From positions 1,240,001 to 1,304,000 of the forward strand of contig MSED01000006.1 in NCBI GenBank assembly GCA_002099365.1: a stretch of 64,000 nucleotides of DNA. The letters run 5' to 3'. Every line of letters starts with the position of its first letter. Position 1 is the first letter of the stretch. A model generated the notes under the pieces. It saw nothing but the letters and a program-made list of their open reading frames with translations, was not told the DNA's origin and did no database searches. This document shows, piece after piece, positions 30,732 to 41,612 of the stretch. This DNA is from Phialophora verrucosa. Lineage: Eukaryota > Ascomycota > Eurotiomycetes > Chaetothyriales > Herpotrichiellaceae. The translations under genes were made by a program, and so were the position numbers.

Positions 30732-33470
30732 ATGGCTGCTACGACCACCATGAACAATTGGCTCGAAGCCCTCGCGCTCACATTCATCCCACCAACAACC
30801 AACTCTACAAACATCCGCAAACACAAGGACAACTTCGCCCGGCGTGTCAAGCACCACACCTACGGACGGACGAACCAATTCGCTGTGACGGAGAAGCTTA
30901 GTGGCCTAGAGGAAAAATTCCAGGTTCTCAACCTCGACGATGAGGCTGGCGAGCTGTTCTCACGACGCGTGGAGCTCAACCGGGATCACGGGGAGATCAA
31001 GTGGTTGCCCGACGTTTTGGATTTATTGTTGCATTTGTCAAACAACCCGGTTAAGTATAGTCGGGTTGAGGACCTTGAGAAGTTAAAACCCGATGCTGAG
31101 GTTCAACTCGAGCTGAAGTGGGAGGATATCGAGGCAGAGGATCCTATTGATCGGAGGGACCCGATCTGGCAGGTTCCGCAGTATTCTGACTTCAGCTCCG
31201 ACGAGGATGAAGAAATTGTTGCTTCGAGTACGCAGACTTCGCCCGCCAGCGTAAAGGAGCGAAATACGAAAGGAGCGGATGAGGGAAGGATATTCGATGC
31301 GGCTACCGTTGACGCGACCTCAAATCTAGAAGCCGCCCAATTTTGGCGAACACCGAACCAAGATGTCACGATCACGGAGACACAAGCTATCAGAGAAGTT
31401 TTATTTATGTTCGTCGGTCTGCCTACATCGATCTTTACGTCTTCCGATGGCGGTTTCAGGCCCGACGCTCGTTACCGCATCCGCCATCTCGAAGCCGCGA
31501 CCTCTCAGTCACTATTGGATGAAGCCGCAAATGTTGCTTCAGAAGTCCAACCAATACGCCAATGGCTGCGATGTCGTCGCGACACAAGCGTCATGCAACT
31601 TGTTCAGAGCGAGGTCAGCGAAGTGCTGGCGGATTTTGAGCGAACAATATCTCAAGAGCACGCTTACATACTGCATGAGACTCCACCTGCCGGTGTCATC
31701 AGCCTCCTCCAAGTGTTACACAGGATCAAGAGGGCGAGCCTCCCTCTGAAATCCGTCAAAACCATCACCTCTCAAGTGATCAAGGATGACCCGATTGCTG
31801 TGCTGAATGCCATCCATGTCGCGCTCGATATCGCACAGTCGTCAAGCAACACCGTCGGTGTCGAAACTCTGCTTCCCATGTTTCTCTCTGCTGTTACACT
31901 GTATGCGAAATCTATCGACATCTGGTTGCATACAGGCGGTATCGAGAACGGGAAATCATTCTTCATCGTCGAGAGCCACAAAAAGCCGCAGCAGAAGAGC
32001 ACCTTATGGCATGATTGGTTCAGCCTGTCATTCAACTCAGCTGATTTGATACCAGCATTCCTGAAGCAGTTCACCCCGAAGATGTTCACGATTGGCAAGA
32101 CAGCGGCTTTCCTACAGCACCTGGACTCCGTGCCTCTAGATGACGAGGTTGGCGATCTGGGAGTGGCCGCTGCCGCGTTGGAGGCTGCGAACCTGACAGC
32201 GAACTCGCCGTTGCCCTTCTCAGCTACGTTCGAGATGATTCTCGAGCGACATCTCACTGCCCTTCTCAACAGCTCTACAAGCATGCTCAAACACATTCTC
32301 GAATCCAGCTGTGGTCTAACAAAACTGTTGGACGCCTTCGACTATCTGTACCTCGGCAAGGACGGCGTCATACTCGACGCGATTGAGAGCAAAATGTTCG
32401 ACCGAATCGATCGTTGTCTGGATATGTGGAACGACCGCTTCCTGCTCAACGACCTCTTGACTGAAGCATATAACGATATTGGCTGCGTGGATGTCGACGC
32501 CACCACTATTCAGACAGCATACACCTCTTCGCGGACGATGGAGAATCGACGCCGCTCCGTCAAGATCCTCGCGGCCGTGTCCGTCTCCTACCATCTCTCA
32601 TGGCCGCTCGCCAACATTATCCTCCCAGCCTCCACCGCCTGCTACCAGCGCGTCGCACTGACGTTGAGTCAAGTCCGGCGCGCCAAGCACCAACTTGAAC
32701 GGAGAGCAAATTTCTACATCCAACACATGCCTCTCATCGACAATCAAACGGACCCAAATTTGGCGCGGCTAGTGTACTGGCAACTTTCAATCTTTGTCAA
32801 CGTCCTCTACGCTCATCTGACAACCTGCACTATTCAGCCTCTAACATCTAACATGCGCGAGCGGCTCCGATCAGCCTCAACAAGCAGCCTCGACGACATG
32901 ATCTTAATCCACGGACAGTACGTCTCCGCGCTGGAACACGCCTGCCTGAGCAGTAAACGGATCAAACCCCTCCGCGACGCCCTCATATCCATCCTCGACC
33001 TATGCATTAGCTTCTCCGACATGGTCACGTCCGCGGTAACGACCACGGGGATTGAAACCACCCCGCGGGAAGTGCGTGACGGCGACTTCGAAGCCAGCAG
33101 CTTCATCTCCGCACAGAGTCGGAGGCGGCGGCGGCGGCGGCGGCGCGGGATGAACACCAGCGCTGGAGACTTCGCGTCGTCTTCGGACGAGGACGACGAC
33201 GATGACGACGACGGAGTGGGAGAGGGATACTCGACATTCGTCTTTGACGAGGACACGTCGCTGGGCCAGGAGATCTCGAAACTCCGCAATGAGCTTAAGA
33301 GACATGGCGGATTCCTCGTCGCGGGGCTGAGGGCTGTGGCAAGAAATTCGACCGCAGCGGTACGAGGAATTGGAGATGCCGGGGGTTTTGAGGTTGGCGA
33401 ACGGTTTGAGCTGTTGGCGGATTCGTTGGAAGGAGTATTTCCCGCCAGGAGAAGGGCCGGCCCTATCTGA
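30732..33470 (+). CDS. Gamma-tubulin complex component (GCP5/Mod21-like)
   Basis: This is a single exon of 912 residues. It belongs to the Spc97/Spc98 (GCP) superfamily. The N-terminal GRIP1-like part contains TETQAIREVLFMFVGLPTSIF (about 214-234), a typical entry into the GCP N-terminal domain. The segment WEDIEAEDPIDRRDPIWQVPQYSDFSSDEDEE (about 131-162) resembles the acidic linker of GCP5. The C-terminal GRIP2-like part has LKHILESSCGLTKLLDAFDYLYLGKDG (about 518-544) and SYHLSWPLANIILP. Near 798-808 there is a run of arginines, followed by a run of aspartates. GCP proteins scaffold gamma-tubulin rings at microtubule-organising centres; GCP5-type subunits are accessory and dispensable in some fungi. 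The call to GCP5 rather than GCP4 or GCP6 rests on length and the acidic motif. Confidence 0.78.
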   Translation: MAATTTMNNWLEALALTFIPPTTNSTNIRKHKDNFARRVKHHTYGRTNQFAVTEKLSGLEEKFQVLNLDDEAGELFSRRVELNRDHGEIKWLPDVLDLLLHLSNNPVKYSRVEDLEKLKPDAEVQLELKWEDIEAEDPIDRRDPIWQVPQYSDFSSDEDEEIVASSTQTSPASVKERNTKGADEGRIFDAATVDATSNLEAAQFWRTPNQDVTITETQAIREVLFMFVGLPTSIFTSSDGGFRPDARYRIRHLEAATSQSLLDEAANVASEVQPIRQWLRCRRDTSVMQLVQSEVSEVLADFERTISQEHAYILHETPPAGVISLLQVLHRIKRASLPLKSVKTITSQVIKDDPIAVLNAIHVALDIAQSSSNTVGVETLLPMFLSAVTLYAKSIDIWLHTGGIENGKSFFIVESHKKPQQKSTLWHDWFSLSFNSADLIPAFLKQFTPKMFTIGKTAAFLQHLDSVPLDDEVGDLGVAAAALEAANLTANSPLPFSATFEMILERHLTALLNSSTSMLKHILESSCGLTKLLDAFDYLYLGKDGVILDAIESKMFDRIDRCLDMWNDRFLLNDLLTEAYNDIGCVDVDATTIQTAYTSSRTMENRRRSVKILAAVSVSYHLSWPLANIILPASTACYQRVALTLSQVRRAKHQLERRANFYIQHMPLIDNQTDPNLARLVYWQLSIFVNVLYAHLTTCTIQPLTSNMRERLRSASTSSLDDMILIHGQYVSALEHACLSSKRIKPLRDALISILDLCISFSDMVTSAVTTTGIETTPREVRDGDFEASSFISAQSRRRRRRRRRGMNTSAGDFASSSDEDDDDDDDGVGEGYSTFVFDEDTSLGQEISKLRNELKRHGGFLVAGLRAVARNSTAAVRGIGDAGGFEVGERFELLADSLEGVFPARRRAGPI

Positions 33471-33895
33471 TACATCAAGTATGATCGACGGGCCACCATT
33501 CTGTCGCCTTTACGCGACAAGTTCCTTCATAGGTGAGACGGAGTGTAATATCAATCATAAGCGTGCCTGATATGTTCCCCTGCATGCCAAATAGCGACTC
33601 TAGATCGCTACGAGGACACGTTACATCGAGAATTATTCCGCACGTGCGCTGCGAAAGGCATACCAGATCAAAAGTGATGCGGACCATGTGGTGTGCTTCA
33701 GCATCATGGGTATCTGTGCGGCTTTTACTCCCTTTTCTATCTTTCCTGCTTTTTGGTCTTCCGGTCCGGGAACTATTAATACATATTCCGTGATTATCGC
33801 ATGGCTAGCATGCACGAATGCATGCTTGTTGTCGAGGTTTTAGGTCCTCGCTTCACGACTGCGATGGGGGGATCAACCAACGAAGCATATCGGCT
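33471..33895. other. intergenic region between convergent genes
   Basis: About 425 bases between the 3' ends of the GCP5-like and pICln-like genes. Nothing recognisable. Confidence 0.5.
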
Positions 33896-34909
33896 TTAAT
33901 CTGTCCGTCTCCATTTTGTGTCGTCGCCATCTCCATTCCCTTGCTGGTCACTGTCTCGTGGCCGGACAGTACCAGCGCCGGGACCGAGAGGCCCATCGCC
34001 ATCGCCAGCACCGTCCCCATCCCCATCCCCATTCCCTTCCTGCTCGTCTCCGCCTTCCCCTTCCTCTTGATCATCCCCGCCAATCCAATTACCCTCCTCG
34101 TCGACAAACTCGTGCATATTCTCTGCGGTAATCCACCCACCACTGCCCGGCATCGCGGGCGGCAATCCACCGTCACTTGCGCCGGGGAATGCGAGACCCG
34201 CCCTGAACAGTCGGCTTCCGCCTGCCCCCACGTCGTCGTTGTCGTCGTCGTCATCGCCAGGCTCAAGCGGGTCAGGGTGCAGATTAGAGCACGCGGAGAG
34301 AGCGTTGAACATGGCTAGTACGGGCGTCTGTTCCTTCTCGTCTTCGCCTTCAAGTCCCGTCTCTGTTGTCCCTGTTGCGGTAGACGCGACTTGCGGGGGT
34401 GCGGAGGCCGTAGGTATTACCGTTAAGGATATGCTTTCCGGGTCGTCGTCCTCACCTGCTTCCGGGCTCTTTGAGAGAACCTGCATGTAGAGGCCCTGTT
34501 GCTCCCCCGGCGCAGGGGAGGGGAGGGATTGGATCGCGTGTAATGAGATAGACGGATACGGTATTGAGAGACCAACATTCGCCGTGGTGTGATACAGAAG
34601 AAGCTTGTCCGAGGTGACGTACACGTCCAGCTCGGAGACGACTCTTTGCTTTCCTGCCACATCGGTGTCGGAGGTGCCATTTGTGGTCGAGGCTTGAGGG
34701 TCATGGTCTGCTTGTGGCGCGGAGGCCTCGAGGAGGGGTGCTAATGCTGGGATTGAGTGTGCTTCATGCTCTAGCACGATAAGTTTGCTCCTGTCGCTGT
34801 AGTAGTGCAGGACGGGAGGGCCAGTGTAGAACGAGGCGGGAGTACTGGATTGATGCTCGATGAGGGGGATGAAGGATGATGGCTTGGGTGCTTCCCGGAG
34901 GATTTCCAT
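33896..34909 (-). CDS. pICln/Lot5-like PH-fold protein
   Basis: This is a single exon of 337 residues. The start at 34909 (MEILREAPKPSSF) was chosen because the conserved domain begins there; the frame is open upstream to 35122 but that part is Arg/Ala-rich and looks like leader DNA. The domain shows the pICln pattern: VLHYYSDRSKLIVLEHE, then LDVYVTSDKLLLYH and GLSIPYPSISLHAI (about 135-148). The last strand-helix carries FNALSACSNLHPDP, followed by a long acidic tail. Residues about 285-337 are an Asp/Gly/Glu-rich low-complexity tail. In animals pICln chaperones Sm proteins for snRNP assembly by PRMT5; fungal homologues are little studied. It shares a divergent upstream region of about 360 bases with the mannosyltransferase gene. 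Confidence 0.75.
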   Translation of the reverse strand: MEILREAPKPSSFIPLIEHQSSTPASFYTGPPVLHYYSDRSKLIVLEHEAHSIPALAPLLEASAPQADHDPQASTTNGTSDTDVAGKQRVVSELDVYVTSDKLLLYHTTANVGLSIPYPSISLHAIQSLPSPAPGEQQGLYMQVLSKSPEAGEDDDPESISLTVIPTASAPPQVASTATGTTETGLEGEDEKEQTPVLAMFNALSACSNLHPDPLEPGDDDDDNDDVGAGGSRLFRAGLAFPGASDGGLPPAMPGSGGWITAENMHEFVDEEGNWIGGDDQEEGEGGDEQEGNGDGDGDGAGDGDGPLGPGAGTVRPRDSDQQGNGDGDDTKWRRTD

Positions 34910-35267
34910 AGCTGTTGGTGTTAACCTTGCGTCGACAAAGGAGGTTGACTGTTTCGCTGCGGTGATGTTTCGCTGTTGTGGACGGAAATTTTTGAGGGAA
35001 TCGACGTCAAGATTGGCGGGGTGCGCGACGGTGCCTGAAATTCGCGTTAGGCGACCCTGTGCAGCGGCACCGGCAGCGTAGCGGCAGGGCCGGGGTAAAG
35101 CGGGCCTGCAGGCCACGTACATCGAACCAGCGAAGGCTCAACCATCGATCAAACAATTTTCCATCGCGTGGCTTTTCATTTCTTGGTATCTCAGTCAGTA
35201 CAACATCACGCTCGGCGGAGCCCACACACCCTTCGTCATGGCTGATGGCTAACAGCCGCTTCTCGAA

Positions 35268-36581
35268 ATGGCCATTGCGAAGCCCGTGCGGTTCCTAGGG
35301 GCCCTGTCCATCGTCCTCTTCTTCTTCCTCATTTATCAGTACTTGCGGCCGGTCCCAACGATACAGCCTCCGGGCACAGTGACGGGGAATGGCGATAAGA
35401 TCGAGAATTGGGAGCAAGATCCCTTATTAGAGCGTACGGAGACCGTTGAGCCATCCGGATCACCCTACTAATATCTGTCGCAGCAATCGGCGAGCCACCC
35501 GAGCCATTATGGCGACACACAGAGCACGACTATGCGCCCGACAGTCTGAACTCGGCGCGCATCAATGCCACACTCCTCTCCCTTGTCCGTAACGAAGAAC
35601 TCCAAGAACTTATCCCCACGATGAAACAACTCGAAGAGACATGGAACTCGAAATTTAACTATCCCTGGACGTTCTTCAACGACGTTCCTTTCACCGACGA
35701 ATTCAAAGAACAAACCCAAGCACTCACCAAAGCGAAATGCTCATACCACGTCATCCCCAAAGAACACTGGGAAATGCCCTCCTGGGTGTCCGAGGAGCTC
35801 TACCAAGAATCCGCACAGATCTTGAAAGAGAACGACGTACAATATGCGGGCCTCAAATCCTACCATCAGATGTGTAGGTGGAACAGCGGCATGTTCTACC
35901 GGCATCCCGCCCTCGAACATACGCAGTACTACTGGCGCGTGGAACCGAAGGTCAAGTTCTTCTGCCACGTGGACTACGATGTGTTCCGCTACATGCAAGA
36001 CCACAACAAAACCTACGGGTTCAATATCAACCTGTTTGACTCCCCTGAGTCCATCCCCTCGTTATGGCCTGAAACCATCAAGTTCCTAGCGTCCCACCCA
36101 GAATATCTGCACAAGAACAACGCCATGGCCTGGCTGGTAGACAACAAGCGCCGCCCGGACAATAATATCAAGGCGCACGGCTACAGCACGTGTCATTTCT
36201 GGTCCAATTTCGAGATCGCCGACCTGTCGTTCTGGCGCTCCCAGGCTTATGAGGATTACTTTACGCATTTGGATCGGACGGGAGGGTTCTTTTATGAGAG
36301 GTGGGGGGACGCGCCGGTGCATAGCATTGCCTTGGGCTTGTTTGAGGATGCGAGCAAGATCCATTGGTAAGCCCGCCTTTTGCTCTGATCCGAGATGGAA
36401 CGCGCGGAGACTAACGAGGAACAGGTTCAAGGATATCGGATACAACCATGTCCCATTCTACAACTGCCCGAACTCCCCGAAATGTTCGGGATGCACGCCA
36501 GGGCAATTTTACGGTGGCGAACCGTGGCTACAGCGAGAAGACTGCAGGCCGTTATGGTTCAAGTACGTTGGCATGGGCTGA
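35268..36581 (+). CDS. Golgi alpha-1,2-mannosyltransferase, KTR/KRE2 family (GT15)
   Basis: Exons 35268-35433, 35484-36366 and 36425-36581 give 401 residues; the first intron carries a near-perfect branch site (CTACTAAT). A short cytosolic N-terminus and one hydrophobic anchor (about 9-25) make it a type II membrane protein. The GT15 catalytic domain (about 75-400) has LVRNEELQELIPTMKQLEETWN, the YPWTFFNDVPFTDEF motif, VDYDVFRYMQ with the DxD-like metal site, HFWSNFEIADLSFWR, and the Cys-rich end CPNSPKCSGCTPGQFYGGEPW. Enzymes of this family transfer mannose from GDP-mannose to O- and N-linked glycans in the Golgi and so shape the cell wall. Length matches the family. It is complete and has no sign of damage. 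Confidence 0.93.
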
Positions 36582-37256
36582 AGAAAAGTGAAGCGAGGAT
36601 ACTTGCATCGGACTACACATCATCTAATCTTGTATATGTATATCCATCGAATATACTGCTGGCGTCTATCTTGCGCTTCCATGCTCGCTGTGTAGTATTG
36701 AGGTGCAGCCAAGCTGCAAGCATACGCCGTTGGGAAAGGCTCTTTCTCGGCGCCGCATCTAAAGAGTATTACTGTCCTCTCTCACCGTGGCCAGCAAACT
36801 GAAAGTGGTGGACTCCACTGATAAAGGCACAATATCACACAGTACCGCCGCGATAGAAATGCCATCTCTCCGACTATCTGTCCCTTCATGCGCCCTGCGC
36901 TGCCTGACTAACAAATGCACGTCGCGTGCTAAACATGCCTCAAAGGGGGAAACACGACATCTTCGCCGCAGTGAAAAGAGAAATCCTCCGCCTGTGTACC
37001 TTTTTCGGCTGCTTGTCGCAAGGCTAAGGCCACGGCGACCGCAACACTGTTCTTCACCTGTGGGGAGATAGAGGAACGTTCAATGTATAAATAAGGAACG
37101 GTGTGTGTGTACGGCCTTCCCGTCGGGAGGCTCCCTGTCTGCCTGTTTGCACACCTGCTTGCCTGCTTGCCCACGGCTAGGACCCCGAATCTCAGGTCCA
37201 AAACTGACTGCTCTATTCTGTACGTACCTTCTCACCGACCTGGCTGCGTGCTCAAC
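36582..37256. other. intergenic region with UbiA-gene promoter
   Basis: About 675 bases. A TATA element lies at 37086-37093, about 165 bases upstream of the chosen UbiA start. No gene recognised. Confidence 0.5.
37086..37093 (+). promoter_or_regulatory. TATA box of the UbiA gene
   Basis: The sequence is TATAAATA. Its position argues that the upstream in-frame ATG at 37101 lies at or before the transcription start, so that 37257 is the real start codon. Confidence 0.5.
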
Positions 37257-38375
37257 ATGGTCAATGATCCCGCCACCGCCACTTTTGCCACGGGCAAAGC
37301 AAGGGCATCCGATAAAGAGAAGGAGGAGGAGGCGAAGCCAGCCACGGCTTCGGACCCCCTCGCCCATCAATACGGCGGCAACTCCGTCTCCAGCTGGGTC
37401 TCGTACCTCCCGGCGTCCTGGGTTCCTTACATCCAACTCGCGCGGCTGAACCCCCCGGCGGGCCTCTTCCTGATTTACTTCCCGCACGTGTTCGGTGTGC
37501 TCCTGGCCGGTGTGCGCCTGCACGCGCCGCTCGCGCACCTGCTCCACCCCGCCGCCACGCTGCTAGGCGGCAGTTTCTTCGTCAGCAACGCAATCCACAT
37601 CTGGAACGACTTGATCGACGCGCCGCTCGACGCGCTGGTTGAACGCACCCGGAACCGCCCCATCCCCCGGGGTGCAGTCTCCCGCGAACGAGCCCTGATC
37701 TTCACAATCACTCAGGCGGTATGCGCAGCGGCCGTCCTGCCGTTCTTGAACGAAGGGGTAGGTCCGTGGGAGGCCCTGGTCTGGGCCACGCCCGGGGTCA
37801 TCAGCTGGATGTACTACCCCTTCGCGAAGAGGCATTTCGACGTCCCGCAGGCGGTGTTGGGGGTGTGTCTGGCGTGGGGGGTCGTCATGGGGTGTTTGGC
37901 CACAGGTTTGAGGCCCGTCGCGGTCACTACTGCCACCGTGTCTGTGTCTGGGAGCACATACTGGGAGGTTAACGTCGATTGGTCTGCCGTGTGGCTTTTC
38001 GGGGCGTGTGTTCTGTGGTCGGTCATCTATGATAGCGTGTACGCGCACCAGGACCGTGACGACGATATCAAGTTCGGGATCAAGTCGCTTGCGGTGCTGT
38101 GTCGAGGGCGGATGAAAGAGGTGCTTTGGGCGCTGCTGGGCGTGATGGTGCTCATGCTGGTCGCGTGTGGTGTGATGGCAGAGCTATCGGCGTGGTTCTA
38201 TGTCTTGGGTGTTGGGGGTTCTTTTGCGGCGTTGGCGACCATGATTTACAGGGTGCAGTTGGGGGAGAGCGCGAGTTGTTGGTGGTGGTTTGGAAAGGGC
38301 TTCTGGTGGGTTGGATTTGCGATTTCTGGTGGTTTGCTTGCCGACTTAGTTGGAGGGAGGGAGGTAAGCAAGTGA
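37257..38375 (+). CDS. UbiA-family aromatic prenyltransferase
   Basis: This is a single exon of 372 residues from ATG 37257. It is polytopic, with seven to nine hydrophobic helices. The first Asp-rich motif is NDLIDAPLDALVERTRNRP (about 117-135) and the second is YDSVYAHQDRDDD (about 258-270); both bind the Mg-diphosphate of the prenyl donor. The fold is that of UbiA/COQ2 4-hydroxybenzoate polyprenyltransferases, and the same fold attaches prenyl chains to aromatic polyketides in meroterpenoid synthesis. The N-terminus lacks a clear mitochondrial presequence, unlike true Coq2, and is instead rich in Lys and Glu. No polyketide synthase or terpene cyclase lies in the window, so a role in ubiquinone or in secondary metabolism is unresolved. 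The alternative start at 37101 adds 52 residues just after the TATA box and was rejected. Confidence 0.85.
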   Translation: MVNDPATATFATGKARASDKEKEEEAKPATASDPLAHQYGGNSVSSWVSYLPASWVPYIQLARLNPPAGLFLIYFPHVFGVLLAGVRLHAPLAHLLHPAATLLGGSFFVSNAIHIWNDLIDAPLDALVERTRNRPIPRGAVSRERALIFTITQAVCAAAVLPFLNEGVGPWEALVWATPGVISWMYYPFAKRHFDVPQAVLGVCLAWGVVMGCLATGLRPVAVTTATVSVSGSTYWEVNVDWSAVWLFGACVLWSVIYDSVYAHQDRDDDIKFGIKSLAVLCRGRMKEVLWALLGVMVLMLVACGVMAELSAWFYVLGVGGSFAALATMIYRVQLGESASCWWWFGKGFWWVGFAISGGLLADLVGGREVSK

Positions 38376-39908
38376 GTAATCAGAGGACTGGATGGGTTTT
38401 CGCTCCCGAGATAGAAGTGCGCAGTCGATGTTGAAGTTGTCAACGACTCACCTCGGGCATTAGGGAGTTTCCTCTGGTTCCTGGGGTGCATATACAGCCA
38501 AACGGCTGTGACTTGGGTTTTCGGTCAACCAGGCAGGAACGACCATGAAGCGGCGGGGAGTGTTGGCGAGAGAAGAGAGGGACCTTTGAGAAAGGGCAGA
38601 GGGCAATTCCCTGGAGGACGCGCACGAGGACTGTTAATAGGGTAGTTTGCAGTTATCCCGGCTGGCTGTCCGCCTAGTCGATTCCTCTTGCACTTGGATG
38701 TAGCTCGATCCCTATGACTGAAGAGCGCATTGTGTTGTCTGCCTTTCAAGGGCCGTCAACATAGGCAAAGCTCGAAGTCCGTACTGCAAATTAACAGAGA
38801 CTTCCACGTTCCCTACCTGTGAAAGGAGATGAGAGATGGCTCGTGGACTCTCTTGAACTGCATCACTATCACCCGTCTCTTACTCGTCCCTACAATCGCT
38901 ATAATTTGTTCTTGGACTGCAGGTGAGTGGTTTCCTTCTGACTGTAGGGGTCAACACGGATTGCCGAGGATAAAGTTGCTCTCACATCCATGCGATACCC
39001 CATCAGTGGAGGCATAGTTCTTTGTCTACAGTCTCTTAGACCGACTAACGGCTCCTTCGAAAACAAAGCGATACTCCGGACAGGTTTGGATAAACGTAAG
39101 CCCTCGGTCTGGACTCCCCCGACACCCAGGCAGGTCATAAATCCTTCTTGCTCGGTCAAAGTCTCTCCCGGCTTGGACATGGCCAACTCTTGTGCCAAAT
39201 GCCTCGTATTCGACGGGGAACAAGCATGCTTAAGAACTGTGGCTTGGAAGCTTGGGGAAGCCAAACACGGGCAGACACGGGAAGAGGCCGTGGGGAAAGC
39301 TTCTTCGCTGGCCCGCATCCCCCAGTGGCGCCCCCGGTTCTTTGTCTCTCCACATCAGCTTCGTCCAATCTTTGCCGTCTGCCCAGACGAGATACAGGGT
39401 ATGATATCAAAGCCTACGCACCGGACGGCTATCTCAGCTCCTTCTCCAATACTGTCCGACCGTGGCGCCGCTAAATCATGCACAGATCACCGCTCAGAGT
39501 CCGGTTCGGCAGTCGCACTTTTGCCTTCGAGAAGCTGTCGACTGACGCTTCGTCGATCCATCACGGTCATGACTTTCACCGGATCCACACCAAATCCCCC
39601 CCCTTTGACCCTGTCCACTGCACCACTGCAACCCAAGTTTGTGGGGAAGGACAGGCAACACACAAGTGCTGTCCGTGGCATGGGGACATCTGCCGCTGAT
39701 CGCAACCGCATGTGAGCGAGGTGACCCAGATGGATCCCTGCCACGAGACTGGGAAAGGAAGGTTCGCTTGCATCTAGATATAAAGGTTGGGGCGCCCAGA
39801 TCTGCGCGACCTGGATTCTACTTCCTCTCATCCCTCTCTCCTCGTGCTACGCGCCCCTCGCTGCCCAATTGATTCCCAGACCTGAGGTTTAAGCCTTGTC
39901 AAACCAAC
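38376..39908. other. intergenic region, 1.5 kb
   Basis: This region has a 241-codon plus frame (38990-39715) and overlapping minus frames, none with family resemblance. Promoter elements of the MFS gene are expected in the last few hundred bases, which are CT-rich (39820-39860). Confidence 0.45.
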
Positions 39909-41612
39909 ATGGAATCAAAAGAGATTATGAGCGAGAAGCCTGCCACAGGCCCTACTCCCATAGAAGCTGTCCACTCACCCTCTTCCAAGTCGTCCTCGTC
40001 CGATGAGAAGCCCACTGTCTTGACGGCAGAGGATGTCCCTCATGGGCACAATGACATTTACCATCCTTATGACCCCCGTGTTGCGCCCCAGTATACCAAA
40101 AAGGAGGAAGATGCCGTCATCCGCAAGCTCGACTGGCATCTCATGCCTCTGATTTTTGTGCTCTACTCACTTTCGGTCCTTGACCGCTCAAATCTGGGCA
40201 ACGCCAGAATCTCCGGTATGGAAGACGATATCGATCTGTCAGGAAAACGATATGACTGGTTGGGAACGACGTTCTACATTGCCTGTAAGTGTTGAACCAA
40301 TTCCTCCAGACCGATTCAGCTTTCCAGTTCCCATCCATCGCAGGCTGGACACTCAGTTGACGCTTTCCCACCCGCAGACATTCTCTCCCAATGGACCCAG
40401 ATGGGTTGGAAAGCCTTTCCACCACATGCCTGGGTCGCGTTCGTCGTCTTCGGCTGGGGCGTGGTGTCCACCTTGCAAGCGGCATGCTCGTCCTGGGCTG
40501 GCGTGATGGTGTGTCGAGTCTTCCTTGCCATATTCGAAGCTGCGTACGGCCCCGGTGTGCCTCTCTATCTCAGTTTCTTCTATCCGCGCGAGAAGCTCGG
40601 TCTTCGCACGGGTATCTTCCTTTCCGGCTCGGCAGCTGCCAACGCGTATGGCTCAGCTCTGGCATACGGCATCTCTCAAGCCAAAGGGAGCATTGGGCCT
40701 TGGCGCATTCTCTTCATCGTCGAAGGAGTGCCGACCTGCCTTTTGGCCGTCGTGGCATGGTTCTGGCTGCCTGACTCTCCACATCATTGCAAGTTCCTCA
40801 ATGAAAGGGAGCGAGAGATCGCCGTGGATTTGTCTCTGCGACAACCGGGCGACAGAACAGGAAACAAGGGCCTGCAATGGAAGCAAGTGGTGGGAGGACT
40901 GCTGGATTACCGATGTGAGTGTTTGGGCACCATCACCTTCCTATGTTCGATACTAATCCGCGATGCAGCATATCTCCCACCACTGATGTACTTTGGCTGC
41001 AACGTCTGCTTCGCCTCGCTCCCGCTCTTCGTCCCCACAATCATCTCCGAGATGGGTTCGTTCTCGACGATCCAATCGAACGGCATGTCCGCTCCGCCTT
41101 ACGTCCTTTGCTGGATCGCCATCGTCGGCACGTCCTTCGTCTCCGACCGGCTCAACATGCGTGGCATCTTCGTCGCCGTCCCGGCACTCCTCGCCGCCGT
41201 CGGATACATCATTCTTGGCACCACCACAGGCACCGGCCCGCGCTACTTTGCACTATTTCTCTCGGTCCTGATCTTCGTCTCCGTGGCCATGACGCTCACC
41301 TGGGTGGGCAACACACACGCCACGGATTCCAAGCGCGCCGTCGCCCTCGCCATTCTCGCCACAGGAGGCCAATGCGGCCCGGTGCTGGGGACCAATATCT
41401 TCCCCAAGAGCGATAAGCCCTACTATCGCAAGGGCATGTGGATCTCTTGTGGCGCGTGTTTACTCGTCGTGGTGACCAGCGTCATGCAGATGGGCTTGTT
41501 GCATCGCGCGAACAAGAAACGGGACGAGAAGTATGGACGAGATCGGGAGACTGTGCATCTGGAGAACCCGACGGCGTCCGGGGATGACAAGCAGTTCAGG
41601 TATGTCGTTTAA
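39909..41612 (+). CDS. MFS transporter, Dal5/Tna1-type anion:cation symporter
   Basis: Exons 39909-40284, 40378-40914 and 40969-41612, all joined in phase 1, give 518 residues. A Ser-rich cytosolic N-terminus leads to twelve hydrophobic segments. The first helix carries LDRSNLGNARISGMEDD followed by YDWLGTTFYIAYILSQW, the signature of the Dal5/Tna1 branch. Other marks are CRVFLAIFEAAYGPGVPLYLSFFYPREKLGLR, GPWRILFIVEGVPT and FLPDSP-like LPDSPHHCKFLNERERE before the central loop. Members take up organic anions such as allantoate, nicotinate, pantothenate or biotin precursors across the plasma membrane. The substrate cannot be read here. Nothing nearby suggests a catabolic partner. Both introns have good donors (GTAAGT, GTGAGT). 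Confidence 0.9.

Noticed and set aside
38990..39715. 241-codon plus-strand frame starting at ATG
   Set aside because: It has no recognisable motif, hydrophobic pattern or family resemblance; it overlaps equally long minus frames and sits where the MFS promoter should be.
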